Assembly: GCF_019218285.1 (NCBI RefSeq)
Contig: NZ_JAHUZG010000002.1
Span: 124,001-188,000 of the forward strand
Source of the DNA: Antarctobacter sediminis
Lineage (GTDB): Bacteria; Pseudomonadota; Alphaproteobacteria; Rhodobacterales; Rhodobacteraceae
Length of the DNA stretch: 64,000 nt
Reading direction: 5' to 3'
Shown piece by piece: positions 42,551-51,452 of the stretch. The notes beneath the pieces are model-generated. The model did no database searches, was not told the origin of the DNA, and worked only from the letters and a program-made list of their open reading frames with translations. Each line of letters begins with the position of its first letter. The stretch's first letter is position 1. The position numbers and the translations under genes were made by a program.

Positions 42551-43816
42551 ATGCCCATCGTTCTGGGAGCCATCGCCGATGATTTCACCGGCGCGACGGA
42601 TCTTGCCAACACCTGGGTCAGGGAAGGCGTGCGCGTCGTGCAGGTCATCGGCGTGCCAGACAATGACATCGACCTGACCGGGGCCGAGGCCGTTGTCGTC
42701 GCCCTGAAATCCCGGACTGCGCCGGTGGAGGCCGCCGTCGCCCAGTCCCGCGCGGCGCTGGCGTGGCTACAGGCCCAAGGCGCAGACCAGATCCTGTTCA
42801 AATATTGCTCGACCTTCGATTCCACCGCGCGCGGCAATATCGGCCCGGTGGCGGATGCCTTGATGGCCGATCTTGGGGTGTCAATTGCGCCGGTCTGTCC
42901 GGCCTTCCCCGCCAATGGGCGCACGGTCTACCAAGGCACCCTGTTTGTCTGGGACCTGCCGCTGGCGGAATCCTCGATGAAAGATCACCCGCTGACGCCA
43001 ATGCGGGATTCGAACCTGATGCGGCTGATGTCCGGACAAAGCCGCCATGCCGCCGGGTTGGTTCCCTTTGCATCTGTACGTGACGGCGCGACGGCCGTTC
43101 GCGCCGCCATGGACCGGTTGACCGAAGCCGGTCAGCGCTATGCCGTGGTGGACGCGCTGGACGATGACGACCTGCGCACCATCGGGCGCGCCTGCAAGGG
43201 GATGCCCCTTGTGACCGGAGGGTCAGGCGTTGGCATGGGCCTGCCCGCCAACCTGCGCGAAGACGGAAAGCTGGGATCGGCCAACGCCCCGGAAATGCCT
43301 ATGGCCGGGGGCCGGGCCCTTGTCATCGCCGGCAGTTGCTCTGCCGCAACCCGAGCCCAGATCGGAGCCGTGCAAGATCGCTGGCCGACCCGCAAAATCG
43401 ATCCCGACAGGCTTGCCGAGGGTTCGGCCCACGTACAGGAGACCATAGATTGGGCCATGGCCCAGCCCTCGGATTCACCGGTTCTGGTCTATGCCTCTGC
43501 CGACCCGGCAGAGGTCGCCGCCGCGCAAGCGCGGCATGGCACGGAAAAGGCAGGCAACATGGTCGAACAGGCACTGGCGGATGTGGCGCAAGCCCTTGCG
43601 CAGCGGGGAGTTGACCGGATCGTCGTGGCGGGGGGCGAAACCTCGGGGGCGGTGGTATCGGCGCTTGGCGTGCAAAGCCTGCGCATTGGCCCGGAAATAG
43701 CGCCCGGTGTGCCCTGGACAGAGGCGCAGGGCGATACCCGTCTGGCGCTGGCGTTGAAGTCCGGAAACTTCGGCGGAACCGAGTTTTTCAACGATGCCTT
43801 CGGGATGTTCCCATGA
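42551..43816 (+). CDS. Four-carbon acid sugar kinase (OtnK/DUF1537 family)
   Basis: The 421-residue protein has the N-terminal substrate domain opening IADDFTGATDLAN and the C-terminal nucleotide domain with VAGGETSGAVVSALG near 362. The family phosphorylates threonate, erythronate or 3-oxo-tetronate at O4. An AGGAGG ribosome site precedes the ATG. The stop overlaps the aldolase gene by ATGA, so kinase and aldolase are coupled, as in known OtnK-OtnC pairs. Confidence 0.88.
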   Translation: MPIVLGAIADDFTGATDLANTWVREGVRVVQVIGVPDNDIDLTGAEAVVVALKSRTAPVEAAVAQSRAALAWLQAQGADQILFKYCSTFDSTARGNIGPVADALMADLGVSIAPVCPAFPANGRTVYQGTLFVWDLPLAESSMKDHPLTPMRDSNLMRLMSGQSRHAAGLVPFASVRDGATAVRAAMDRLTEAGQRYAVVDALDDDDLRTIGRACKGMPLVTGGSGVGMGLPANLREDGKLGSANAPEMPMAGGRALVIAGSCSAATRAQIGAVQDRWPTRKIDPDRLAEGSAHVQETIDWAMAQPSDSPVLVYASADPAEVAAAQARHGTEKAGNMVEQALADVAQALAQRGVDRIVVAGGETSGAVVSALGVQSLRIGPEIAPGVPWTEAQGDTRLALALKSGNFGGTEFFNDAFGMFP

Positions 43817-44451
43817 CCGAAACGCGCCAGCGCGAAGAGATCGCGACGCTAGCAAAATCGCTGTTTGACCGGGGGCTGACCTTTGGGTCGTCAGGCAATA
43901 TCTCGGTCCGACTGGACGACGGTTGGCTGATGACGCCCACGGGGTCCAGCATGGGCGATCTGGACCCGGCGCGGATTTCCCGGCTGGATGCGCAGGGGCG
44001 GCATATTGGTGGCGACGCGCCCACGAAAGAGGCCTTTCTGCATACGGCCATGTATGATCAACGCCCCCGCGCAGGCGCAATCGTACATCTGCATTCGACG
44101 CATTCTGTCGCCGTTTCCTGCCTGCACGACGTCGATCCGGCCAATGTCTTGCCGCCGCTCACGGCCTATTACGCCATGCGTGTGGGCACCCTGCCCCTGA
44201 TCCCTTATTTTCCGCCCGGCGATCTGGATCTGGCCAAGGCGGTGGCCGAGATGGCCTCGGACCACCATGCGGTCCTGCTGGCCAATCACGGCCCCGTCGT
44301 GGCGGGCAAATCCTTGCGCGACGCGGTCTACGCCACCGAAGAACTGGAAGAGACGGCCAAGCTGTTTCTGGCCCTGCAAGGCATGCGCACCCGCCCGCTG
44401 ACAGAGGCACAGGTGGCCGAGATCCGCAGACGGTTCCCGACCCAGACCTGA
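43813..44451 (+). CDS. Class II aldolase/adducin protein (OtnC-like decarboxylase)
   Basis: The 212-residue protein has the zinc-binding HLHSTHSVA near 93-101, a later NHGPVVAG His, the acidic TKEAFLH and the phosphate-binding GSSGNIS near 27. Such enzymes cleave or decarboxylate 3-oxo-tetronate 4-phosphate to a triose phosphate. It ends the plus-strand operon and is convergent with the metallo-hydrolase gene, with a 1-bp gap. Confidence 0.88.
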   Translation: MTETRQREEIATLAKSLFDRGLTFGSSGNISVRLDDGWLMTPTGSSMGDLDPARISRLDAQGRHIGGDAPTKEAFLHTAMYDQRPRAGAIVHLHSTHSVAVSCLHDVDPANVLPPLTAYYAMRVGTLPLIPYFPPGDLDLAKAVAEMASDHHAVLLANHGPVVAGKSLRDAVYATEELEETAKLFLALQGMRTRPLTEAQVAEIRRRFPTQT

Positions 44452-44452
44452 C

Positions 44453-45250
44453 CTAGATCGGAACCGCGCCCTGAGGTCCGCGGTCCAACCGGATCACATG
44501 CGGGGCGATGTCGGCGGGGAACAATTGACGCACCAGCGGGTCATGCCCGGGAACGATCAGCCTGCGGTCGCTGGCAAGCGCCTCAAGCCGGTCAAAACCG
44601 TCCAGCATGTTCTGAAGGTCGACAACAATCGGGAAGGGTTTTCGCGCAAAGAGGTTTTCGTAATAGTGCGCCGCATCCGAGGCCAGCACCAGCCAGCCCG
44701 CCTGCGTGCGCACCCTCACGCATTGCAGGCCCCGCGAATGGCCGCCGATGCAATGCACGCTAACCCCGTCGGCGATCTGTCCGTCGCCGTCGTGAAAGGT
44801 CACGCGCCCGGAATACAACCGCTGCACCGCTTCACAGACATGATCCGCGGTAAAGGGCATCCGCAACGTTCCATGGCACATGCATGGGCCGGTGGCATAG
44901 GCCATCTCGGCCGCTTGCAGGTGCAGACGCGCATTGGGGAACAGGTGCAAACCGCCCGCATGGTCATAGTGCAGATGCGTGACGATAACCTGATCGACGG
45001 CCTCTGCCCGGATGCCAAGGGGTTTCAGCGCATCACGCGGATCCATCAGGATCGGGCGGTCGCGGCGCCCGGCCTCGGGCGTATCGTACCCGGTGTCGAC
45101 AAGGATGACTTCGGCACCGCGCCGCAGAACCCAGATGAAATAGTCCATCGCGTGCGGCGCATCATGATTGTCGTCAAATATAAAACTGTCCGACCGGGTG
45201 CGCGCGTTGCGTTCGGCATAGCGGACGGCAAAGACCTCCCAGTCGCTCAT
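44453..45250 (-). CDS. Metallo-beta-lactamase fold hydrolase, N-acyl homoserine lactonase-like
   Basis: The 265-residue protein has the di-zinc motif THLHYDHAGG near 91-100, GGHSRG near 169, LASDAAHYYEN and GHDP near 245. The family includes AHL lactonases and other lactonases. In this cluster a sugar-acid lactone is a reasonable substrate, although quorum-signal hydrolysis cannot be excluded. It overlaps the ABM gene upstream by ATGA. Confidence 0.82.
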   Translation of the reverse strand: MSDWEVFAVRYAERNARTRSDSFIFDDNHDAPHAMDYFIWVLRRGAEVILVDTGYDTPEAGRRDRPILMDPRDALKPLGIRAEAVDQVIVTHLHYDHAGGLHLFPNARLHLQAAEMAYATGPCMCHGTLRMPFTADHVCEAVQRLYSGRVTFHDGDGQIADGVSVHCIGGHSRGLQCVRVRTQAGWLVLASDAAHYYENLFARKPFPIVVDLQNMLDGFDRLEALASDRRLIVPGHDPLVRQLFPADIAPHVIRLDRGPQGAVPI

Positions 45251-45537
45251 GACATCACCTCAGAGAAACAGGCCACCTGCTTGTCGGCCACCATCCCGGC
45301 GGTGGTCTTGTCAAAGCTCTTGAAATGCTCCGCCGCCAGATGGATCTGAAAGGCGGCGGCATCCTCATACAGCTCGTAAAGAAACACCGCCTCTGGTTGG
45401 TCGGGATCGGTACAGACGTCGAACCTGTGACAGCCTTCTTCGACGCGCAGGCTGGTGGCGGCATTGTCCCGCATCAGCGGCAGAAAGTGCTCTGCCTGCC
45501 CCGCGTGCAGGGTGAAACGAACGGTCACGGCATACAT
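45247..45537 (-). CDS. Antibiotic biosynthesis monooxygenase (ABM) domain protein
   Basis: The 96-residue protein is a dimeric alpha-beta barrel ABM domain: VTVRFTLHAGQAEHF at the start, EEGCHRFDVCTD in the middle and FKSF near the end, similar to YgiN/LsrG-like small enzymes. It is sandwiched between the TRAP permease and the lactonase-like gene. The role in the pathway is unknown; isomerase or oxygenase activity on a catabolic intermediate is possible. Confidence 0.82.
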   Translation of the reverse strand: MYAVTVRFTLHAGQAEHFLPLMRDNAATSLRVEEGCHRFDVCTDPDQPEAVFLYELYEDAAAFQIHLAAEHFKSFDKTTAGMVADKQVACFSEVMS

Positions 45538-45548
45538 GGGCGGCCTCC

Positions 45549-46829
45549 TCAGAACAGACGTGGCAGGGTCATCGACAGCGACGGCACATAGGTGACCAGC
45601 ACCAGCGCAAAGATCGCAGCCGCGTACAGCAGCCCCATGTGACGCGCGATGCCCAGAACACCGACCCCGGAAATCCGCGAGGCCACGTAAAGCGTTGCGC
45701 CCACGGGCGGCGTGAACAGGCCGATGGCCACATTGCAGGTCATGATGACACCAAGGTGCACCGGGTCAACGCCGAATGTCTGCGCCATGGGCAGGAACAG
45801 CGGCGCAGTCAACAAGATGGCAGGCACCGGGTCCAGCACAAGGCCCAACACCAGCATCACGATGTTGACCAACAGCAGGAAGACCCAAGGCGAGCTGGAC
45901 AGGCTTTGCACCGCGTCGACCAGCACGTAGGGCATCTGCTCCAGCGTGATCAACCAGCCCAGAACCGAGGTCGCGCCGATGACCACCATGACGATGGCAG
46001 AGGTGACAAAAGCGTCAATCATCAGGCGCGGCAGGTCCCGCAGGTGAAAGTCCCGGTAGATGAACAAGGTCACGATCAACCCGTAAATCACCGCGACGGC
46101 CGCGGCCTCGGTCGGGGTGACAAAACCCGAGAAGATCCCGCCGATGATCAGCACCGGCATCAGCAGTGCAGGCAGCGTGCCGACAAAGGCCCGCCACAAC
46201 TCGGCCGCCGGAGTGACATGCCCGCCGGCGTCACACCCCGACGCCTTGCCGATGCGATAGCAGACCCCCATGAACAACAGCCCGAACAGCAGACCCGGCA
46301 CCGTGCCCGCAAGGAACAGGTCGGCGACTGAAACGCCACCGACAAAGCCGTAGATCAACATCGGGATAGACGGCGGGATAATGATCCCGATGGTCCCGGC
46401 TGCGGCAACCAGACCCGCGGCAAAGGCGGGTTTGTACCCCTGTTTCGCCATGTTCTTGATCATGACGGATCCGATGGCCGCGCTGTCCGCGATGGCAGAG
46501 CCGGAAATCCCGCCAAACAGCATCGAGGCTCCGACGACAACCATGCCAAGACCGCCGGGAAGAAAGCCCAAAAGTGCGCGGGAAAAGGTGATGATACGTT
46601 CGCCAACGCCGCCGCGGCTCATCAATTCACCGGCGACGATGAACAGCGGGATCGCGATAAAGTGGTTGGGTTCGACCCCGCCGATGAAATTCAGATACAG
46701 CGCCTGCAACGGATAGCCGAGGTCAAAGACAAGGATCGGCAAGACGGCCGTGATCAGGATCGCCCAGACCAGCGGAACGCCGATAAAGACGGTGAACAGA
46801 AAGACCGCGACAACAAACAACAGGATCAT
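45549..46829 (-). CDS. dctM: TRAP transporter large permease (DctM)
   Basis: The 426-residue protein has about 12 membrane helices and DctM signatures such as GGISGSAIADSAAIG, IPPSIPMLIYG and GLFTPPVGATLYV. It imports an organic acid with Na+ together with DctQ and DctP. I use the ATG at 46829, which overlaps dctQ by ATGA; the longer frame to 46970 lies inside dctQ. Confidence 0.93.
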   Translation of the reverse strand: MILLFVVAVFLFTVFIGVPLVWAILITAVLPILVFDLGYPLQALYLNFIGGVEPNHFIAIPLFIVAGELMSRGGVGERIITFSRALLGFLPGGLGMVVVGASMLFGGISGSAIADSAAIGSVMIKNMAKQGYKPAFAAGLVAAAGTIGIIIPPSIPMLIYGFVGGVSVADLFLAGTVPGLLFGLLFMGVCYRIGKASGCDAGGHVTPAAELWRAFVGTLPALLMPVLIIGGIFSGFVTPTEAAAVAVIYGLIVTLFIYRDFHLRDLPRLMIDAFVTSAIVMVVIGATSVLGWLITLEQMPYVLVDAVQSLSSSPWVFLLLVNIVMLVLGLVLDPVPAILLTAPLFLPMAQTFGVDPVHLGVIMTCNVAIGLFTPPVGATLYVASRISGVGVLGIARHMGLLYAAAIFALVLVTYVPSLSMTLPRLF

Positions 46830-47329
46830 GCGCCTGCCTCCCCCTGCGCACCGCGCAGAACCAGCCATGTGTTGAACAAGTGAAAGATCAGCGCCAGCGC
46901 CATTCCCACGGGCATCGAGGCATATAGCAGCCCCACCGGCCAATAGAGTACCGTCGTCTTTTGCGCCCACTGATGGGCGGCAATGGACCAGCCATGCCAG
47001 ATCAGCGACAGGATCATCGCGGCGATCACAAGGTTGATGACATGTTCAAGGTGGTGCACGGCACGGCGGCTCAGCAAGGACGCGCTGATCTCTGTCACCC
47101 GCATATGGGCACCGCGCGCAATCGCTCCCGCGCAGCCCAGAAACGTCGTCCAGAGCAGCAAAAAGGCCGTCACTTCCAGCGACCAGGCAAGGTCGAACCC
47201 CGCCAGCCCGCGCAGCGTTGCATTGGAAAAGGCAAGGATCAGGATGGCAAGGCCGCCAAGGGCCAGAAGCACGTCAATGCCGGAAGACAGGGCACGCAGC
47301 CCCGCCGGATAGTGGTCTCGGAAATCCAT
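46826..47329 (-). CDS. dctQ: TRAP transporter small permease (DctQ)
   Basis: The 167-residue protein has four membrane helices with the DctQ loop GCAGAIARGAHMRV near residue 62. It is the partner of DctM and lies between dctP and dctM. Confidence 0.9.
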   Translation of the reverse strand: MDFRDHYPAGLRALSSGIDVLLALGGLAILILAFSNATLRGLAGFDLAWSLEVTAFLLLWTTFLGCAGAIARGAHMRVTEISASLLSRRAVHHLEHVINLVIAAMILSLIWHGWSIAAHQWAQKTTVLYWPVGLLYASMPVGMALALIFHLFNTWLVLRGAQGEAGA

Positions 47330-47352
47330 AGGTCGCGTCCAGGGAAACAGAT

Positions 47353-47379
47353 GGCCCGGACGCCAACAGCGCCCGGGCC
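47353..47379 (-). other. Intercistronic hairpin between dctP and dctQ
   Basis: The 7-bp stem GGCCCGG / CCGGGCC lies just after dctP. It has no T-run and could protect the dctP message or reduce read-through, giving more binding protein than permease. Confidence 0.5.
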
Positions 47380-47392
47380 GCAGGTTGAGAAA

Positions 47393-48397
47393 TCAGTTGG
47401 CGGCGCGGATTGCGGCGGCATCCGCCAGCACCCGATCCACCACGTCGGCCCCATAGACCTCGCGTGCCTTGTCGTAGACAGTGGCCACAGCCTCGCGGAA
47501 GGGACCGATTTCAGGCGTGATGACGGTGGTGCCTTCGGCCGCCAATTGATCCAGCTGTGCTGCAACCGAATCCGCCACCAGCTTGCGGCTGTAAGCCGAG
47601 GATTCGGCGGCTGCCTTGAGGATCGCCTGCTGATCTTCCTCGGACAGTTTGGCCCAGGTCCGCTCTGCCACGGTCAATGGCAGCGGCGAATAGACATGGC
47701 GGGTCAACGTCAGGTTCGGCGCAACCTCGGCAAACTTGAGCGATACGATGGTATCGACCGGGTTTTCCTGCCCATGCACCGTGCCCTGCTGGATGGCAAG
47801 GTAGACGTCCGTGACCGGCATCACCACTGTCTGAAAGCCGATCGCCTCCATCGTCCAGCGGATCATGTCATTCGGAAAGACCCGCATCTTTTTGCCTTCG
47901 GCGTCTGCCGGACTGTTCAGTGGGAAGGTGGTGGTAAAGCTGCGGAAGCCGGCCTCCCATGTGGCCAGCACCCGGATCCCTTTTTCCGGGAGTTTGTCGA
48001 ATTCCCCCTGCAACCACGCGGATGAATCGTAGAACGCCCAGCCTTGTTCATAGCTGTCCACGAGGAACGGCATCGCTGTCAGGTTCAGTGAGGGCATATG
48101 CGTCGCATAAGACCCGGTTGCCGACACGGTGAAATCCACGCCGCCCAGCTGCAACTGCTCGATGGCCTTGGGGTCATTGCCCAACTGCCCGGCCGGAAAG
48201 ATCCGTACCTTGTAACGGCCTTCGGTATAGCTCTCGACCTTTTCGGCAAAAACCTTGGCGGCCTTGTCCCGCGAGCCGCCCGGATTGTCGGTATGGCTGA
48301 ACTTGAGAATGGTCTGCGCCTGCGCACCAACGGCGCCCAGCGCCAAAGCCGCCGTCGCGGCGACAACCTTCAGAAATGTGGTTCCAGCAAATTTCAT
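47393..48397 (-). CDS. dctP: TRAP transporter solute-binding protein (DctP)
   Basis: The 334-residue protein has a signal peptide (about 1-28, AQAQ cut), then LKFSHTDNPGGSRDKAAKVFAE and the substrate Arg region GFRSFTT near 162. GQENPVDTI near 205 completes the DctP fold. The start at 48397 has a GGGAGGA ribosome site. It captures the sugar acid in the periplasm. The ligand is unknown. The promoter region contains the shared operator. Confidence 0.92.
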   Translation of the reverse strand: MKFAGTTFLKVVAATAALALGAVGAQAQTILKFSHTDNPGGSRDKAAKVFAEKVESYTEGRYKVRIFPAGQLGNDPKAIEQLQLGGVDFTVSATGSYATHMPSLNLTAMPFLVDSYEQGWAFYDSSAWLQGEFDKLPEKGIRVLATWEAGFRSFTTTFPLNSPADAEGKKMRVFPNDMIRWTMEAIGFQTVVMPVTDVYLAIQQGTVHGQENPVDTIVSLKFAEVAPNLTLTRHVYSPLPLTVAERTWAKLSEEDQQAILKAAAESSAYSRKLVADSVAAQLDQLAAEGTTVITPEIGPFREAVATVYDKAREVYGADVVDRVLADAAAIRAAN

Positions 48398-48425
48398 ATC
48401 TCGTCCTCCCTGAGAAATTCTTGTT

Positions 48426-48445
48426 CGCATAATTTTGCGTATGCA
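48426..48445. promoter_or_regulatory. Putative GntR operator, CGCATA-N8-TATGCA
   Basis: Same arms and spacing as the site at 41251, placed between dctP and the oxidoreductase gene, over the expected -10 region of dctP. Confidence 0.65.
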
Positions 48446-48452
48446 TTAATCA

Positions 48453-48464
48453 ATGCATTGTCAA
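48453..48464 (-). promoter_or_regulatory. dctP -35 region, TTGACAATGCAT on minus strand
   Basis: The same 12-bp word as at 41280, here facing dctP. A TACGCA-like -10 lies 17 bp after the TTGACA. Confidence 0.5.
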
Positions 48465-48541
48465 TTGCAACCTTCACGTATAGTGATCCGGAACCGACGA
48501 TGCCCCGGCTGACCCGGGCACAGCGCAGGGGGGGATATAAG

Positions 48542-49591
48542 ATGACAATCGACCAGAACGGGACGGCCTTGACGCCCCTGCGGGTTGCCTGCGTCGGGGC
48601 GGGCTATTTCAGCCAGTTTCACGTCGACAGTTGGCAGCGGATGCCCGCTGTCCAGTTGATGGGCCAATGCGATCACGACGCGACCAAGGCCGCCTCACAC
48701 GGGGCCCCGCCCTTTACGGATCTCGACCGGATGCTGCGCGAAACCCGGCCCGACGTTCTGGACATCATCACGCCTCCGCCCAGCCATGCGGCCTGTATCC
48801 GCGCCGCCTTGGCACAGGGGGTGCGCACGATCATCTGCCAGAAACCATTTTGCCGCGACATGGCAGAGGCGCGCGCCATCATCGCCGAAGCGGAGGCCGC
48901 CGGCGCAACGCTGGTGGTGCATGAAAACTTTCGCTTTCAGCCGTGGTATCGCGCCATCCGCCGGTCACTGGATGACGGACGCATCGGAACTGTCCTGCAA
49001 ATGACATTTCGCCTGCGCACCGGCGACGGACAGGGCCCGCGCGCCTATCTCGACCGTCAGCCCTATTTCCAAAAGATGGAGCGATTCCTTGTCCATGAAA
49101 CCGCGGTACACTGGATCGACACCTTCCGGTTTCTTCTGGGCGCACCAAACGCCGTTTACGCGGATCTGCGGCGTGTCAATCCCGTGATCGCGGGTGAAGA
49201 CGCGGGCTATATCCTCTTTGACCATCCCAACGGCGTACGCAGCCTCTTTGACGGCAACCGCCTGCTGGATCATGCCGCCGAAAACCACCGCAAGACGCTG
49301 GGCGAGGCTTTGGTGGAAGGCACCAAAGGCACCCTCAGCCTTGGCGGCGACGGCGCGGTGCGGTTCCGCGCCTTTGGAAACTTGACCGAGGAGGTGTTGC
49401 TGCCTGCGCAAGACTCACCCGGTTTCGGAGGTGATTGCGTACACCTGCTGCAATCCCACGTGATCGACGCCGTGCGAAATGGCGATACTCCGGAAAATAC
49501 CGCCGCAGACTATCTTGCGGTCATCGCGATAGAACAGGCAATCTATGACTCCTCGGAAACCGGTAGAAAAGTCAGGCTTGCTTTAACGTGA
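48542..49591 (+). CDS. Gfo/Idh/MocA family oxidoreductase
   Basis: The 349-residue protein has a Rossmann start with CVGAGYFSQFHVDSW at 17-31, the KP of the cofactor region in CQKPF near 98-103, and HETAVHWIDTFRF, holding the likely catalytic His. It should oxidise or reduce a sugar or sugar acid with NAD(P). The ATG at 48542 is chosen because a G-rich ribosome site precedes it. It diverges from dctP and overlaps the GntR gene by GTGA. Confidence 0.88.
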   Translation: MTIDQNGTALTPLRVACVGAGYFSQFHVDSWQRMPAVQLMGQCDHDATKAASHGAPPFTDLDRMLRETRPDVLDIITPPPSHAACIRAALAQGVRTIICQKPFCRDMAEARAIIAEAEAAGATLVVHENFRFQPWYRAIRRSLDDGRIGTVLQMTFRLRTGDGQGPRAYLDRQPYFQKMERFLVHETAVHWIDTFRFLLGAPNAVYADLRRVNPVIAGEDAGYILFDHPNGVRSLFDGNRLLDHAAENHRKTLGEALVEGTKGTLSLGGDGAVRFRAFGNLTEEVLLPAQDSPGFGGDCVHLLQSHVIDAVRNGDTPENTAADYLAVIAIEQAIYDSSETGRKVRLALT

Positions 49592-50259
49592 CTGCCCAAG
49601 GTGATCTATCTTACACCCAACGCGCCCAGATCCGGCTGCGTGACATGATCTTGTCCGGCGAACTGGCCGCGGGCACCGATCACCTCGAAAGCGAGCTTGC
49701 CGCCCGACTGGAGATGTCACGCACACCGATCCACGAGGCCTGCGTCATCCTCGAGTCGCGCGGCCTGTTGACGGTGCGCCCCCGCAAGGGCGTGCGCATC
49801 CTGCCGGTATCGCCTGCCGACATGGAAGAAATCTATGACATCCTGACCGAACTGGAAACGCTGGCCGCCCGCAAGGCGGCCGAACTGCGCCCCGAAAACG
49901 ACCGGCTTGCCCCTCTCGACGCGGCCATCGCCGACATGGACGCCGCCCTTGCCGCAGATGACCGCGAGACATGGGCCGAAGCCGATCACGCCTTTCACCG
50001 CGAACTTATGCGGCTGGGCGGCAACCATCGCGCCATGGATATTTTCGAGATGATGAGCGATCAGGTCGCGCGCGCGCGCCTGACCACGCTCTACATGCGC
50101 CCTGCCCCGGACAAGTCGAACGCCGACCACCATGAAGTTCTGGATGCGATCCGCGCAGGCGACGCCACCCGCGCCGCCACCCGGCACCGTGAACATAGGC
50201 AATATGCCAAGTCCATGCTGCTGGACCTGCTCAAAAAGCACCGGCTCAGCCTGCTTTGA
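49588..50259 (+). CDS. GntR/FadR-subfamily (FCD) transcriptional regulator
   Basis: The 223-residue protein has an N-terminal winged helix (LAARLEMSRTPIHEACVILESRGLL, about 30-55) and a C-terminal all-helical FCD ligand-binding domain with Asp/His metal ligands. The start is GTG, overlapping the oxidoreductase stop. It is the obvious candidate to bind the repeated CGCATA-N8-TATGCG sites upstream of dctP and of the dehydrogenase operon and to respond to a pathway acid. Confidence 0.9.
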   Translation: MTAQGDLSYTQRAQIRLRDMILSGELAAGTDHLESELAARLEMSRTPIHEACVILESRGLLTVRPRKGVRILPVSPADMEEIYDILTELETLAARKAAELRPENDRLAPLDAAIADMDAALAADDRETWAEADHAFHRELMRLGGNHRAMDIFEMMSDQVARARLTTLYMRPAPDKSNADHHEVLDAIRAGDATRAATRHREHRQYAKSMLLDLLKKHRLSLL

Positions 50260-50277
50260 CCCGCGCCGGCCGCAGGG

Positions 50278-51057
50278 TCAGGCCTGAATGATCCGGTCCA
50301 GTTCCGCCATCAGGGCCGCCCGGTTTACCGGCTTCTGCGCGAATCCATGCGGATCGGCAAACCGTCCCGCGTCATTGTCGAAATAGGCACCGGAGCGATT
50401 GGCGAATGTATCGGACAGGGCGGCGGCCTCCAGCACTTTCGCCCCGATCCCGATGTCATGACCCGCGATGCCGTAGCCCTCTTTGACCATTTTCGTCGCC
50501 AAGAGCGAACCCGGGTTGACCGAAACAAAGGACGGTCCCTCGGGATACTGATCGGCCATGGCACTGTTCCAGGCGGTCAGCGCCAGCTTGCTTTGCGCAT
50601 AGGCCGCCTGCGCAGCAAGACGGGTGGCCCCGCGCAGCGCGGTCAGATCGAAAGGAGCCTGCGCCGCAGAGGACAGGTTCACCACCCGGCCCGATGCGGG
50701 GATGATCGAAAGCAAGGCACGGGTCAGTGCATAAGGCGCGATGGTATTGACCATGAACCGCAGATCATACCCATCGTTCGTGATCTCTTGCGCGGTCTTG
50801 AAGACGCCCGCGTTGTTGATCAGCACGTCCAAGGTCTCATGATCGGCGGCCACCGATTTCGCAAGATCCAGCGCTCCTGCAACGGAAGACAGATCCGCGA
50901 CATAGCCCGCTGCCGCCCCGGTTTGCGTCAGCGCAGCGTCCAGTCTGGACCGGTTGCGGCCATGCAGTATCACGCGCTGCCCCGCCGCAATCAGGCGCTG
51001 CGCCGCCTGTAGCCCGATCCCGTCGGTGGACCCGGTGATGAGGATGGTCTTTGGCAT
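50278..51057 (-). CDS. Short-chain dehydrogenase/reductase
   Basis: The 259-residue SDR has TGSTDGIG near 8-15, LINNAG near 85 and the catalytic Ser / Tyr-x3-Lys (AYAQSKLA near 158). The substrate is unknown. The ATG at 51057 has an AAGGAAG ribosome site. It is the last gene of a three-gene operon with DUF1330 and a nitroreductase, probably an oxidative or xenobiotic response unit controlled by the divergent LysR. Confidence 0.88.
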   Translation of the reverse strand: MPKTILITGSTDGIGLQAAQRLIAAGQRVILHGRNRSRLDAALTQTGAAAGYVADLSSVAGALDLAKSVAADHETLDVLINNAGVFKTAQEITNDGYDLRFMVNTIAPYALTRALLSIIPASGRVVNLSSAAQAPFDLTALRGATRLAAQAAYAQSKLALTAWNSAMADQYPEGPSFVSVNPGSLLATKMVKEGYGIAGHDIGIGAKVLEAAALSDTFANRSGAYFDNDAGRFADPHGFAQKPVNRAALMAELDRIIQA

Positions 51058-51096
51058 CAGCTGTCTTCCTTGTTCAAGTTGCGTCCGGCCGGTCAG

Positions 51097-51123
51097 GTCC
51101 GGCGCCATTGGCGGGCGCCGGAC
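51097..51123 (-). other. Intercistronic hairpin between the DUF1330 gene and the SDR gene
   Basis: A 10-bp perfect stem (51097-51106 / 51114-51123) without a T-run; likely a message-stabilising or partial-termination structure. Confidence 0.45.
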
Positions 51124-51129
51124 AAGGTG

Positions 51130-51432
51130 TCAGGCAAGGTCGTCCTTGCCTTCGATCAGGTAGTGATGGCTGGTCGAACCGTCTGTCCGCGCCTTGAGGT
51201 GTGGCACATAGGCGTCATCCGCCATGAAGGCCAAGGCGTTTTCCTTCGAGGGCCACTCGATGATGATACGCAATCCGGCCGGGGTTTCGCCGCCTTCAAC
51301 CTGTTGGTGGTTGGCAGTGCGGGCCAGATACCTGCCGCCATGCGCCGCGACGCGGGCGTTGGCCGCGGGCAGGTAGTCCGCGATCCAGTCTTCGCTGGTC
51401 GGCGTAACATCCAGAACGGAATAATAGGCCAT
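51130..51432 (-). CDS. DUF1330 family protein
   Basis: The 100-residue protein is a dimeric ferredoxin-like barrel: MAYYSVLDVTPTS at the start, GGRYLARTANHQQVEGG in the middle and IIIEWPSKENALAFMADDAY later, all DUF1330 hallmarks. The start at 51432 has a GAAAGGAA ribosome site. It lies between the nitroreductase and the SDR genes. The biochemical role is not known. Confidence 0.88.
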   Translation of the reverse strand: MAYYSVLDVTPTSEDWIADYLPAANARVAAHGGRYLARTANHQQVEGGETPAGLRIIIEWPSKENALAFMADDAYVPHLKARTDGSTSHHYLIEGKDDLA

Positions 51433-51452
51433 GATCGGTTTCCTTTCGTGGC

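Noticed and set aside
48098-48541. N-terminal extension of the Gfo/Idh oxidoreductase
   Set aside because: The extension overlaps dctP on the other strand and the operator region; the ATG at 48542 has a ribosome site and starts right at the Rossmann fold.
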